From Ecdyonurus torrentis (taxonomy: Eukaryota > Arthropoda > Insecta > Ephemeroptera > Heptageniidae): a stretch of 64,000 bases of DNA. Below are positions 34,569-46,868 of the stretch, in pieces. The stretch is from NCBI GenBank assembly GCA_949318235.1, contig CASGGR010000056.1, forward strand, positions 1 to 64,000. Direction: 5' to 3'. The notes beneath the pieces were generated by a model, which was not told the origin of the DNA, ran no database searches, and saw nothing but the letters and a program-made list of their open reading frames with translations. Positions within the stretch are counted from its first letter, which is position 1; every line of letters begins with the position of its first letter. A program made the translations under genes and the position numbers.

Positions 34569-37500
34569 ATTCAATAACATTTGGTTCTTGAAATAGAAAC
34601 TTTGTTTCATGACTAGGTTTGGCTACATGATGAGTGAAAACTAAAATTGTCAATAACCCAAAAAGTATGCTTTGGAGCAAAAAAGTTTAAGATTTCTTTT
34701 TTGTAGAGAATTAAAAAAGCTATGTTTTGAGTTTAATTGGATGTCTGTAGCATTCTTAGTTTTTGAGAAATCATCAAAACTAGTTTTAATCGTGTAAAAA
34801 GTATGATTTCTATCATTCAATAACATTTGGTTCTTGAAATAGAAACTTTGTTTCATGTCTTGGTTTGGCTACATGATGAGTGAAAACTAAAATTGTCAAT
34901 AACCCAAAAAGTATGCGTCGGAGCAAAAAAGTTCAAGACATCTTTTTTGTAGAGAATTGAAAAAGCTATGTTATGAGTCAAATTTAGTGACTGTAGCATT
35001 CTTAGTTTTTGAGAAATCATCAAAACTAGTTTTATTCGTGTAAAAAGTATGATTTTTATCATTCAATAACATTTGGTTCTTGAAATAGAAACTTTGTTTT
35101 ATGACTTGGTTTGGCTACATGATGAGTGAAAACTAAAATTGTCAATAACTCAAAAAGTATGCGTCGAAGCAAAAAAGTTCAAGTCATCTTTTTTGTAGAG
35201 AATTGAAAAAGCTATGTTTTGAGTAAAATTTGATGTCTGTAGCATTATTAGTTTTTAAGAAATCAACAAAACTAGTTTTATTCGTGTAAAAAGTATAATT
35301 TTTATCATTCAATAACATTTGGTTCTTGAAATAGAAACTTTGTTTTATGACTTGGTTTGGCTACATGATGAGTGAAAACTAAAATTGTCAATAACTCAAA
35401 AAGTATGCGTCGAAGCAAAAAAGTTCACGACATCTTTTTTGTAGAGAATTGAAAAAGCTATGTTTTTAATCAAATTGGATGTCTGTAGCATTCTTAGTAT
35501 TTAAGAAATCATCAAAACTAGTTTTATTCGTGTAAAAAGTATGATTTTTATCATTCAATAACATTTGGTTCTTGAAATAGAAACTTTGTTTCATGACTTG
35601 GTTTGGCTACATGATGAGTGAAAACTAAAATTGTCAATAACCCAAAAAGTATGCGTCGGAGCAAAAAAGTTCAATACATCTTTTTTGTAGACAATTGAAG
35701 AAGCTATGTTTTGAGTCAAATTGGATGTCTGTAGCATTCTTAGTATTTGAGAAATCATCAAAACTAGTTTTAATCGTGTAAAAAGTATGATTTTTATCAT
35801 TCAATAACATTTGGTTCTTGAAATAGAAACTTTGTTTCATGACTTGGTTTGGCTACATGATGAGTGAAAACTAAAATTGTCAATAACCCAAAAAGTATGC
35901 GTCGGAGCAAAAAACTTCAAGACATCTTTTTTGTAGAGAATTAAAAAAGCTATGTAATGAGTTAAATTTAGTGACTGTAGCATTCTTAGTTTTTAAGAAA
36001 TCATCAAAACTAGTTTTAATCGTGTAAAAAGTATGATTTTTATCATTCAATAACATTTGGTTCTTGAAATAGAAACTTTGTTTCATGACTAGGTTTGGCT
36101 ACATGATGAGTGAAAACTAAAATTGTCAATAACCCAAAAAGTATGCGTCGGAGCAAAAAAGTTCAAGACATCTTTTTTGTAGAGAATTAAAAAAGCTATG
36201 TTTTGAGTCAAATTTGATGTCTGTAGCATTCTTAGTTTTTGAGAAATCATCAAAACTAGTTTTATTCGTGTAAAAAGTATGATTTTTATCATTCAATAAC
36301 ATTTGGTTCTTGAAATAGAAACTTTGTTTCATGACTTGGTTTGGCTACATGATGAGTGAAAACTAAAATTGTCAATAACTCAAAAAGTATGCGTCGAAGC
36401 AAAAAAGTTCAAGACATCTTTTTTGTAGAGAATTGAAAAAGCTATGTTTTTAATCAAATTGGATGTCTGTAGCATTCTTAGTATTTGAGAAATCATCAAA
36501 ACTAGTTTTAATCGTGTAAAAAGTATGATTTTTATCATTCAATAACATTTGGTTCTTGAAATAGAAACTTTGTTTCAAGACTTGGTTTGGCTACATGATG
36601 AGTGAAAACTAAAATTGTCAATAACTCAAAAAGTATGCGTCGAAGCAAAAAAGTTCACGACATCTTTTTTGTAGAGAATTGAAAAAGCTATGTAATGAGT
36701 CAAATTTAGTGACTGTAGTATTCTTAGTTTTTAAGAAATCATCAAAACTAGTTTTAATCGTGTAAAAAGTATGATTTTTATCATTCAATAACATTTGGTT
36801 CTTGAAATAGAAACTTTGTTTCATGACTTGGTTTGGCTACATGATGAGTGAAAACTAAAATTGTCAATAACCCAAAAAGTATGCGTCGGAGCAAAAAAGT
36901 TCAAGACATCTTTTTTGTAGAGAATTGAAAAAGCTATGTAATGAGTCAAATTTAGTGACTGTAGTATTCTTAGTTTTTAAGAAATCATCAAAACTAGTTT
37001 TAATCGTGTAAAAAGTATGATTTTTATCATTCAATAACATTTGGTTCTTGAAATAGAAACTTTGTTTCATGACTAGGTTTGGCTACATGATGAGTGAAAA
37101 CTAAAATTGTCAATAACTCAAAAAGTATGCGTCGAAGCAAAAAAGTTCACGACATCTTTTTTGTAGAGAATTGAAAAAGCTATGTTTTTAATCAAATTGG
37201 ATGTCTGTAGCATTCTTAGTATTTAAGAAATCATCAAAACTAGTTTTATTCGTGTAAAAAGTATGATTTTTATCATTCAATAACATTTGGTTCTTGAAAT
37301 AGAAACTTTGTTTCATGACTTGGTTTGGCTACATGATGAGTGAAAACTAAAATTGTCAATAACCCAAAAAGTATGCGTCGGAGCAAAAAAGTTCAATACA
37401 TCTTTTTTGTAGACAATTGAAGAAGCTATGTTTTGAGTCAAATTGGATGTCTGTAGCATTCTTAGTATTTGAGAAATCATCAAAACTAGTTTTAATCGTG

Positions 37501-39242
37501 TAAAAAGTATGATTTTTATCATTCAATAACATTTGGTTCTTGAAATAGAAACTTTGTTTCATGACTTGGTTTGGCTACATGATGAGTGAAAACTAAAATT
37601 GTCAATAACCCAAAAAGTATGCGTCGGAGCAAAAAACTTCAAGACATCTTTTTTGTAGAGAATTAAAAAAGCTATGTAATGAGTTAAATTTAGTGACTGT
37701 AGCATTCTTAGTTTTTAAGAAATCATCAAAACTAGTTTTAATCGTGTAAAAAGTATGATTTTTATCATTCAATAACATTTGGTTCTTGAAATAGAAACTT
37801 TGTTTCATGACTAGGTTTGGCTACATGATGAGTGAAAACTAAAATTGTCAATAACCCAAAAAGTATGCGTCGGAGCAAAAAAGTTCAAGACATCTTTTTT
37901 GTAGAGAATTAAAAAAGCTATGTTTTGAGTCAAATTTGATGTCTGTAGCATTCTTAGTTTTTGAGAAATCATCAAAACTAGTTTTATTCGTGTAAAAAGT
38001 ATGATTTTTATCATTCAATAACATTTGGTTCTTGAAATAGAAACTTTGTTTCATGACTTGGTTTGGCTACATGATGAGTGAAAACTAAAATTGTCAATAA
38101 CTCAAAAAGTATGCGTCGAAGCAAAAAAGTTCAAGACATCTTTTTTGTAGAGAATTGAAAAAGCTATGTTTTTAATCAAATTGGATGTCTGTAGCATTCT
38201 TAGTATTTGAGAAATCATCAAAACTAGTTTTAATCGTGTAAAAAGTATGATTTTTATCATTCAATAACATTTGGTTCTTGAAATAGAAACTTTGTTTCAA
38301 GACTTGGTTTGGCTACATGATGAGTGAAAACTAAAATTGTCAATAACTCAAAAAGTATGCGTCGAAGCAAAAAAGTTCACGACATCTTTTTTGTAGAGAA
38401 TTGAAAAAGCTATGTAATGAGTCAAATTTAGTGACTGTAGTATTCTTAGTTTTTAAGAAATCATCAAAACTAGTTTTAATCGTGTAAAAAGTATGATTTT
38501 TATCATTCAATAACATTTGGTTCTTGAAATAGAAACTTTGTTTCATGACTTGGTTTGGCTACATGATGAGTGAAAACTAAAATTGTCAATAACCCAAAAA
38601 GTATGCGTCGGAGCAAAAAAGTTCAAGACATCTTTTTTGTAGAGAATTGAAAAAGCTATGTAATGAGTCAAATTTAGTGACTGTAGTATTCTTAGTTTTT
38701 AAGAAATCATCAAAACTAGTTTTAATCGTGTAAAAAGTATGATTTTTATCATTCAATAACATTTGGTTCTTGAAATAGAAACTTTGTTTCATGACTAGGT
38801 TTGGCTACATGATGAGTGAAAACTAAAATTGTCAATAACCCAAAAAGTATGCTTTGGAGCAAAAAAGTTTAAGATTTCTTTTTTGTAGAGAATTAAAAAA
38901 GCTATGTTTTGAGTAAAATTTGATGTCTGTAGCATTCTTAGTTTTTGAGAAATCATCAAAACTAGTTTTATTCGTGTAAAAAGTATGATTTTTATCATTC
39001 AATAACATTTGGTTCTTGAAATAGAAACTTTGTTTCATGACTTGGTTTGGCTACATGATGAGTGAAAACTAAAATTGTCAATAACCCAAAAAGTATGCGT
39101 CGGAGCAAAAAAGTTCAAGACATCTTTTTTGTAGAGAATTGAAAAAGCTATGTAATGAGTCAAATTTAGTGACTGTAGTATTCTTAGTTTTTAAGAAATC
39201 ATCAAAACTAGTTTTAATCGTGTAAAAAGTATGATTTTTATC
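34569..39242. repeat. Higher-order unit 2, 19 monomers (4,674 bp)
   Basis: Order: t8 t9 t10 t5 t11 t12 t13 t3 x2 t6 t5 t11 t12 t13 t3 x2 t6 x4 t6. It contains an internal 7-monomer (1,722 bp) duplication, t11 t12 t13 t3 x2 t6 occurring twice (from 35553 and from 37275). The zone-2-like segment seen in unit 1 is absent. Confidence 0.85.
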
Positions 39243-42200
39243 ATTCAATAACATTTGGTTCTTGAAATAGAAACTTTGTTTCATGACTAGGTTTGGCTAC
39301 ATGATGAGTGAAAACTAAAATTGTCAATAACCCAAAAAGTATGCTTTGGAGCAAAAAAGTTTAAGATTTCTTTTTTGTAGAGAATTAAAAAAGCTATGTT
39401 TTGAGTTTAATTGGATGTCTGTAGCATTCTTAGTTTTTGAGAAATCATCAAAACTAGTTTTAATCGTGTAAAAAGTATGATTTCTATCATTCAATAACAT
39501 TTGGTTCTTGAAATAGAAACTTTGTTTCATGTCTTGGTTTGGCTACATGATGAGTGAAAACTAAAATTGTCAATAACCCAAAAAGTATGCGTCGGAGCAA
39601 AAAAGTTCAAGACATCTTTTTTGTAGAGAATTGAAAAAGCTATGTTATGAGTCAAATTTAGTGACTGTAGCATTCTTAGTTTTTGAGAAATCATCAAAAC
39701 TAGTTTTATTCGTGTAAAAAGTATGATTTTTATCATTCAATAACATTTGGTTCTTGAAATAGAAACTTTGTTTTATGACTTGGTTTGGCTACATGATGAG
39801 TGAAAACTAAAATTGTCAATAACTCAAAAAGTATGCGTCGAAGCAAAAAAGTTCAAGTCATCTTTTTTGTAGAGAATTGAAAAAGCTATGTTTTGAGTAA
39901 AATTTGATGTCTGTAGCATTATTAGTTTTTAAGAAATCAACAAAACTAGTTTTATTCGTGTAAAAAGTATAATTTTTATCATTCAATAACATTTGGTTCT
40001 TGAAATAGAAACTTTGTTTTATGACTTGGTTTGGCTACATGATGAGTGAAAACTAAAATTGTCAATAACTCAAAAAGTATGCGTCGAAGCAAAAAAGTTC
40101 ACGACATCTTTTTTGTAGAGAATTGAAAAAGCTATGTTTTTAATCAAATTGGATGTCTGTAGCATTCTTAGTATTTAAGAAATCATCAAAACTAGTTTTA
40201 TTCGTGTAAAAAGTATGATTTTTATCATTCAATAACATTTGGTTCTTGAAATAGAAACTTTGTTTCATGACTTGGTTTGGCTACATGATGAGTGAAAACT
40301 AAAATTGTCAATAACCCAAAAAGTATGCGTCGGAGCAAAAAAGTTCAATACATCTTTTTTGTAGACAATTGAAGAAGCTATGTTTTGAGTCAAATTGGAT
40401 GTCTGTAGCATTCTTAGTATTTGAGAAATCATCAAAACTAGTTTTAATCGTGTAAAAAGTATGATTTTTATCATTCAATAACATTTGGTTCTTGAAATAG
40501 AAACTTTGTTTCATGACTTGGTTTGGCTACATGATGAGTGAAAACTAAAATTGTCAATAACCCAAAAAGTATGCGTCGGAGCAAAAAACTTCAAGACATC
40601 TTTTTTGTAGAGAATTAAAAAAGCTATGTAATGAGTTAAATTTAGTGACTGTAGCATTCTTAGTTTTTAAGAAATCATCAAAACTAGTTTTAATCGTGTA
40701 AAAAGTATGATTTTTATCATTCAATAACATTTGGTTCTTGAAATAGAAACTTTGTTTCATGACTAGGTTTGGCTACATGATGAGTGAAAACTAAAATTGT
40801 CAATAACCCAAAAAGTATGCGTCGGAGCAAAAAAGTTCAAGACATCTTTTTTGTAGAGAATTAAAAAAGCTATGTTTTGAGTCAAATTTGATGTCTGTAG
40901 CATTCTTAGTTTTTGAGAAATCATCAAAACTAGTTTTATTCGTGTAAAAAGTATGATTTTTATCATTCAATAACATTTGGTTCTTGAAATAGAAACTTTG
41001 TTTCATGACTTGGTTTGGCTACATGATGAGTGAAAACTAAAATTGTCAATAACTCAAAAAGTATGCGTCGAAGCAAAAAAGTTCAAGACATCTTTTTTGT
41101 AGAGAATTGAAAAAGCTATGTTTTTAATCAAATTGGATGTCTGTAGCATTCTTAGTATTTGAGAAATCATCAAAACTAGTTTTAATCGTGTAAAAAGTAT
41201 GATTTTTATCATTCAATAACATTTGGTTCTTGAAATAGAAACTTTGTTTCAAGACTTGGTTTGGCTACATGATGAGTGAAAACTAAAATTGTCAATAACC
41301 CAAAAAGTATGCGTCGGAGCAAAAAACTTCAAGACATCTTTTTTGTAGAGAATTAAAAAAGCTATGTTTTGAGTAAAATTTGATGTCTGTAGCATTCTTA
41401 GTTTTTGAGAAATCATCAAAACTAGTTTTATTCGTGTAAAAAGTATGATTTTTATCATTCAATAACATTTGGTTCTTGAAATAGAAACTTTGTTTCATGA
41501 CTTGGTTTGGCTACATGATGAGTGAAAACTAAAATTGTCAATAACCCAAAAAGTATGCGTCGGAGCAAAAAAGTTCAAGACATCTTTTTTGTAGAGAATT
41601 GAAAAAGCTATGTAATGAGTCAAATTTAGTGACTGTAGTATTCTTAGTTTTTAAGAAATCATCAAAACTAGTTTTAATCGTGTAAAAAGTATGATTTTTA
41701 TCATTCAATAACATTTGGTTCTTGAAATAGAAACTTTGTTTCATGACTAGGTTTGGCTACATGATGAGTGAAAACTAAAATTGTCAATAACCCAAAAAGT
41801 ATGCTTTGGAGCAAAAAAGTTTAAGATTTCTTTTTTGTAGAGAATTAAAAAAGCTATGTTTTGAGTAAAATTTGATGACTGTAGCATTCTTAGTTTTTGA
41901 GAAATCATCAAAACTAGTTTTATTCGTGTAAAAAGTATGATTTTTATCATTCAATAACATTTGGTTCTTGAAATAGAAACTTTGTTTTATGACTTGGTTT
42001 GGCTACATGATGAGTGAAAACTAAAATTGTCAATAACCCAAAAAGTATGCGTCGGAGCAAAAAAGTTCAAGACATCTTTTTTGTAGACAATTGAAGAAGC
42101 TATGTTTTGAGTCAAATTTAGTGACTGTAGTATTCTTAGTTTTTAAGAAATCATCAAAACTAGTTTTAATCGTGTAAAAAGTATGATTTTTATCATTCAA

Positions 42201-44162
42201 TAACATTTGGTTCTTGAAATAGAAACTTTGTTTCATGACTAGGTTTGGCTACATGATGAGTGAAAACTAAAATTGTCAATAACCCAAAAAGTATGCTTTG
42301 GAGCAAAAAAGTTTAAGATTTCTTTTTTGTAGAGAATTAAAAAAGCTATGTTTTGAGTAAAATTTGATGACTGTAGCATTCTTAGTTTTTGAGAAATCAT
42401 CAAAACTAGTTTTATTCGTGTAAAAAGTATGATTTTTATCATTCAATAACATTTGGTTCTTGAAATAGAAACTTTGTTTTATGACTTGGTTTGGCTACAT
42501 GATGAGTGAAAACTAAAATTGTCAATAACCCAAAAAGTATGCGTCGGAGCAAAAAAGTTCAAGACATCTTTTTTGTAGACAATTGAAGAAGCTATGTTTT
42601 GAGTCAAATTTGATGTCTGTAGCATTCTTAGTTTTTGAGAAATCATCAAAACTAGTTTTATTCGTGTAAAAAGTATGATTTTTATCATTCAATAACATTT
42701 GGTTCTTGAAATAGAAACTTTGTTTCATGACTTGGTTTGGCTACATGATGAGTGAAAACTAAAATTGTCAATAACCCAAAAAGTATGCGTCGGAGCAAAA
42801 AAGTTCAAGACATCTTTTTTGTAGACAATTGAAGAAGCTATGTTTTGAGTCAAATTTGATGTCTGTAGCATTCTTAGTTTTTGAGAAATCATCAAAACTA
42901 GTTTTATTCGTGTAAAAAGTATGATTTTTATCATTCAATAACATTTAGTTCTTGAAATAGAAACTTTGTTTCATGACTTGGTTTGGCTACATGATGAGTG
43001 AAAACTAAAATTGTCAATAACTCAAAAAGTATGCGTCGAAGCAAAAAAGTTCAAGACATCTTTTTTGTAGAGAATTGAAAAAGCTATGTTTTTAATCAAA
43101 TTGGATGTCTGTAGCATTCTTAGTATTTGAGAAATCATCAAAACTAGTTTTAATCGTGTAAAAAGTATGATTTTTATCATTCAATAACATTTGGTTCTTG
43201 AAATAGAAACTTTGTTTCAAGACTTGGTTTGGCTACATGATGAGTGAAAACTAAAATTGTCAATAACCCAAAAAGTATGCGTCGGAGCAAAAAACTTCAA
43301 GACATCTTTTTTGTAGAGAATTAAAAAAGCTATGTTTTGAGTAAAATTTGATGTCTGTAGCATTCTTAGTTTTTGAGAAATCATCAAAACTAGTTTTATT
43401 CGTGTAAAAAGTATGATTTTTATCATTCAATAACATTTGGTTCTTGAAATAGAAACTTTGTTTCATGACTTGGTTTGGCTACATGATGAGTGAAAACTAA
43501 AATTGTCAATAACCCAAAAAGTATGCGTCGGAGCAAAAAAGTTCAAGACATCTTTTTTGTAGAGAATTGAAAAAGCTATGTAATGAGTCAAATTTAGTGA
43601 CTGTAGTATTCTTAGTTTTTAAGAAATCATCAAAACTAGTTTTAATCGTGTAAAAAGTATGATTTTTATCATTCAATAACATTTGGTTCTTGAAATAGAA
43701 ACTTTGTTTCATGACTAGGTTTGGCTACATGATGAGTGAAAACTAAAATTGTCAATAACCCAAAAAGTATGCTTTGGAGCAAAAAAGTTTAAGATTTCTT
43801 TTTTGTAGAGAATTAAAAAAGCTATGTTTTGAGTAAAATTTGATGTCTGTAGCATTCTTAGTTTTTGAGAAATCATCAAAACTAGTTTTATTCGTGTAAA
43901 AAGTATGATTTTTATCATTCAATAACATTTGGTTCTTGAAATAGAAACTTTGTTTCATGACTTGGTTTGGCTACATGATGAGTGAAAACTAAAATTGTCA
44001 ATAACCCAAAAAGTATGCGTCGGAGCAAAAAAGTTCAAGACATCTTTTTTGTAGAGAATTGAAAAAGCTATGTAATGAGTCAAATTTAGTGACTGTAGTA
44101 TTCTTAGTTTTTAAGAAATCATCAAAACTAGTTTTAATCGTGTAAAAAGTATGATTTTTATC
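39243..44162. repeat. Higher-order unit 3, 20 monomers (4,920 bp)
   Basis: Order: t8 t9 t10 t5 t11 t12 t13 t3 t1 t6 t7 x1 t7 t2 t2 t3 t1 t6 x4 t6. It equals unit 1 minus one t1-t2-t3 triplet. The CATTTAGTTC variant is again present (A at 42947), at the equivalent place. Confidence 0.85.
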
Positions 44163-46868
44163 ATTCAATAACATTTGGTTCTTGAAATAGAAACTTTGTT
44201 TCATGACTAGGTTTGGCTACATGATGAGTGAAAACTAAAATTGTCAATAACCCAAAAAGTATGCTTTGGAGCAAAAAAGTTTAAGATTTCTTTTTTGTAG
44301 AGAATTAAAAAAGCTATGTTTTGAGTTTAATTGGATGTCTGTAGCATTCTTAGTTTTTGAGAAATCATCAAAACTAGTTTTAATCGTGTAAAAAGTATGA
44401 TTTCTATCATTCAATAACATTTGGTTCTTGAAATAGAAACTTTGTTTCATGTCTTGGTTTGGCTACATGATGAGTGAAAACTAAAATTGTCAATAACCCA
44501 AAAAGTATGCGTCGGAGCAAAAAAGTTCAAGACATCTTTTTTGTAGAGAATTGAAAAAGCTATGTTATGAGTCAAATTTAGTGACTGTAGCATTCTTAGT
44601 TTTTGAGAAATCATCAAAACTAGTTTTATTCGTGTAAAAAGTATGATTTTTATCATTCAATAACATTTGGTTCTTGAAATAGAAACTTTGTTTTATGACT
44701 TGGTTTGGCTACATGATGAGTGAAAACTAAAATTGTCAATAACTCAAAAAGTATGCGTCGAAGCAAAAAAGTTCAAGTCATCTTTTTTGTAGAGAATTGA
44801 AAAAGCTATGTTTTGAGTAAAATTTGATGTCTGTAGCATTATTAGTTTTTAAGAAATCAACAAAACTAGTTTTATTCGTGTAAAAAGTATAATTTTTATC
44901 ATTCAATAACATTTGGTTCTTGAAATAGAAACTTTGTTTTATGACTTGGTTTGGCTACATGATGAGTGAAAACTAAAATTGTCAATAACTCAAAAAGTAT
45001 GCGTCGAAGCAAAAAAGTTCACGACATCTTTTTTGTAGAGAATTGAAAAAGCTATGTTTTTAATCAAATTGGATGTCTGTAGCATTCTTAGTATTTAAGA
45101 AATCATCAAAACTAGTTTTATTCGTGTAAAAAGTATGATTTTTATCATTCAATAACATTTGGTTCTTGAAATAGAAACTTTGTTTCATGACTTGGTTTGG
45201 CTACATGATGAGTGAAAACTAAAATTGTCAATAACCCAAAAAGTATGCGTCGGAGCAAAAAAGTTCAATACATCTTTTTTGTAGACAATTGAAGAAGCTA
45301 TGTTTTGAGTCAAATTGGATGTCTGTAGCATTCTTAGTATTTGAGAAATCATCAAAACTAGTTTTAATCGTGTAAAAAGTATGATTTTTATCATTCAATA
45401 ACATTTGGTTCTTGAAATAGAAACTTTGTTTCATGACTTGGTTTGGCTACATGATGAGTGAAAACTAAAATTGTCAATAACCCAAAAAGTATGCGTCGGA
45501 GCAAAAAACTTCAAGACATCTTTTTTGTAGAGAATTAAAAAAGCTATGTAATGAGTTAAATTTAGTGACTGTAGCATTCTTAGTTTTTAAGAAATCATCA
45601 AAACTAGTTTTAATCGTGTAAAAAGTATGATTTTTATCATTCAATAACATTTGGTTCTTGAAATAGAAACTTTGTTTCATGACTAGGTTTGGCTACATGA
45701 TGAGTGAAAACTAAAATTGTCAATAACCCAAAAAGTATGCGTCGGAGCAAAAAAGTTCAAGACATCTTTTTTGTAGAGAATTAAAAAAGCTATGTTTTGA
45801 GTCAAATTTGATGTCTGTAGCATTCTTAGTTTTTGAGAAATCATCAAAACTAGTTTTATTCGTGTAAAAAGTATGATTTTTATCATTCAATAACATTTGG
45901 TTCTTGAAATAGAAACTTTGTTTCATGACTTGGTTTGGCTACATGATGAGTGAAAACTAAAATTGTCAATAACTCAAAAAGTATGCGTCGAAGCAAAAAA
46001 GTTCAAGACATCTTTTTTGTAGAGAATTGAAAAAGCTATGTAATGAGTCAAATTTAGTGACTGTAGTATTCTTAGTTTTTAAGAAATCATCAAAACTAGT
46101 TTTAATCGTGTAAAAAGTATGATTTTTATCATTCAATAACATTTGGTTCTTGAAATAGAAACTTTGTTTCATGACTTGGTTTGGCTACATGATGAGTGAA
46201 AACTAAAATTGTCAATAACCCAAAAAGTATGCGTCGGAGCAAAAAAGTTCAAGACATCTTTTTTGTAGAGAATTGAAAAAGCTATGTAATGAGTCAAATT
46301 TAGTGACTGTAGTATTCTTAGTTTTTAAGAAATCATCAAAACTAGTTTTAATCGTGTAAAAAGTATGATTTTTATCATTCAATAACATTTGGTTCTTGAA
46401 ATAGAAACTTTGTTTCATGACTAGGTTTGGCTACATGATGAGTGAAAACTAAAATTGTCAATAACCCAAAAAGTATGCTTTGGAGCAAAAAAGTTTAAGA
46501 TTTCTTTTTTGTAGAGAATTAAAAAAGCTATGTTTTGAGTAAAATTTGATGTCTGTAGCATTCTTAGTTTTTGAGAAATCATCAAAACTAGTTTTATTCG
46601 TGTAAAAAGTATGATTTTTATCATTCAATAACATTTGGTTCTTGAAATAGAAACTTTGTTTCATGACTTGGTTTGGCTACATGATGAGTGAAAACTAAAA
46701 TTGTCAATAACCCAAAAAGTATGCGTCGGAGCAAAAAAGTTCAAGACATCTTTTTTGTAGAGAATTGAAAAAGCTATGTAATGAGTCAAATTTAGTGACT
46801 GTAGTATTCTTAGTTTTTAAGAAATCATCAAAACTAGTTTTAATCGTGTAAAAAGTATGATTTTTATC
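44163..46868. repeat. Higher-order unit 4, 11 monomers (2,706 bp)
   Basis: Order: t8 t9 t10 t5 t11 t12 t13 x3 t6 x4 t6. The chimera x3 (45885-46130) has a t3 left part and a t6 right part, so it looks like the scar of a deletion joining t3 to a downstream t6. Confidence 0.85.

Larger units (their letters stand above)
24975..36290. repeat. 23-monomer block in two tandem copies (5,658 bp each)
   Basis: The order in 24975-30632 is repeated in 30633-36290, including the private CATTTAGTTC variant (A at 27695 and 33353). Both copies contain a t8-headed segment. The block crosses the boundary I draw between zones 2 and 3, so the duplication happened after t8-t13 joined the zone-2-like sequence. 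Confidence 0.85.
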
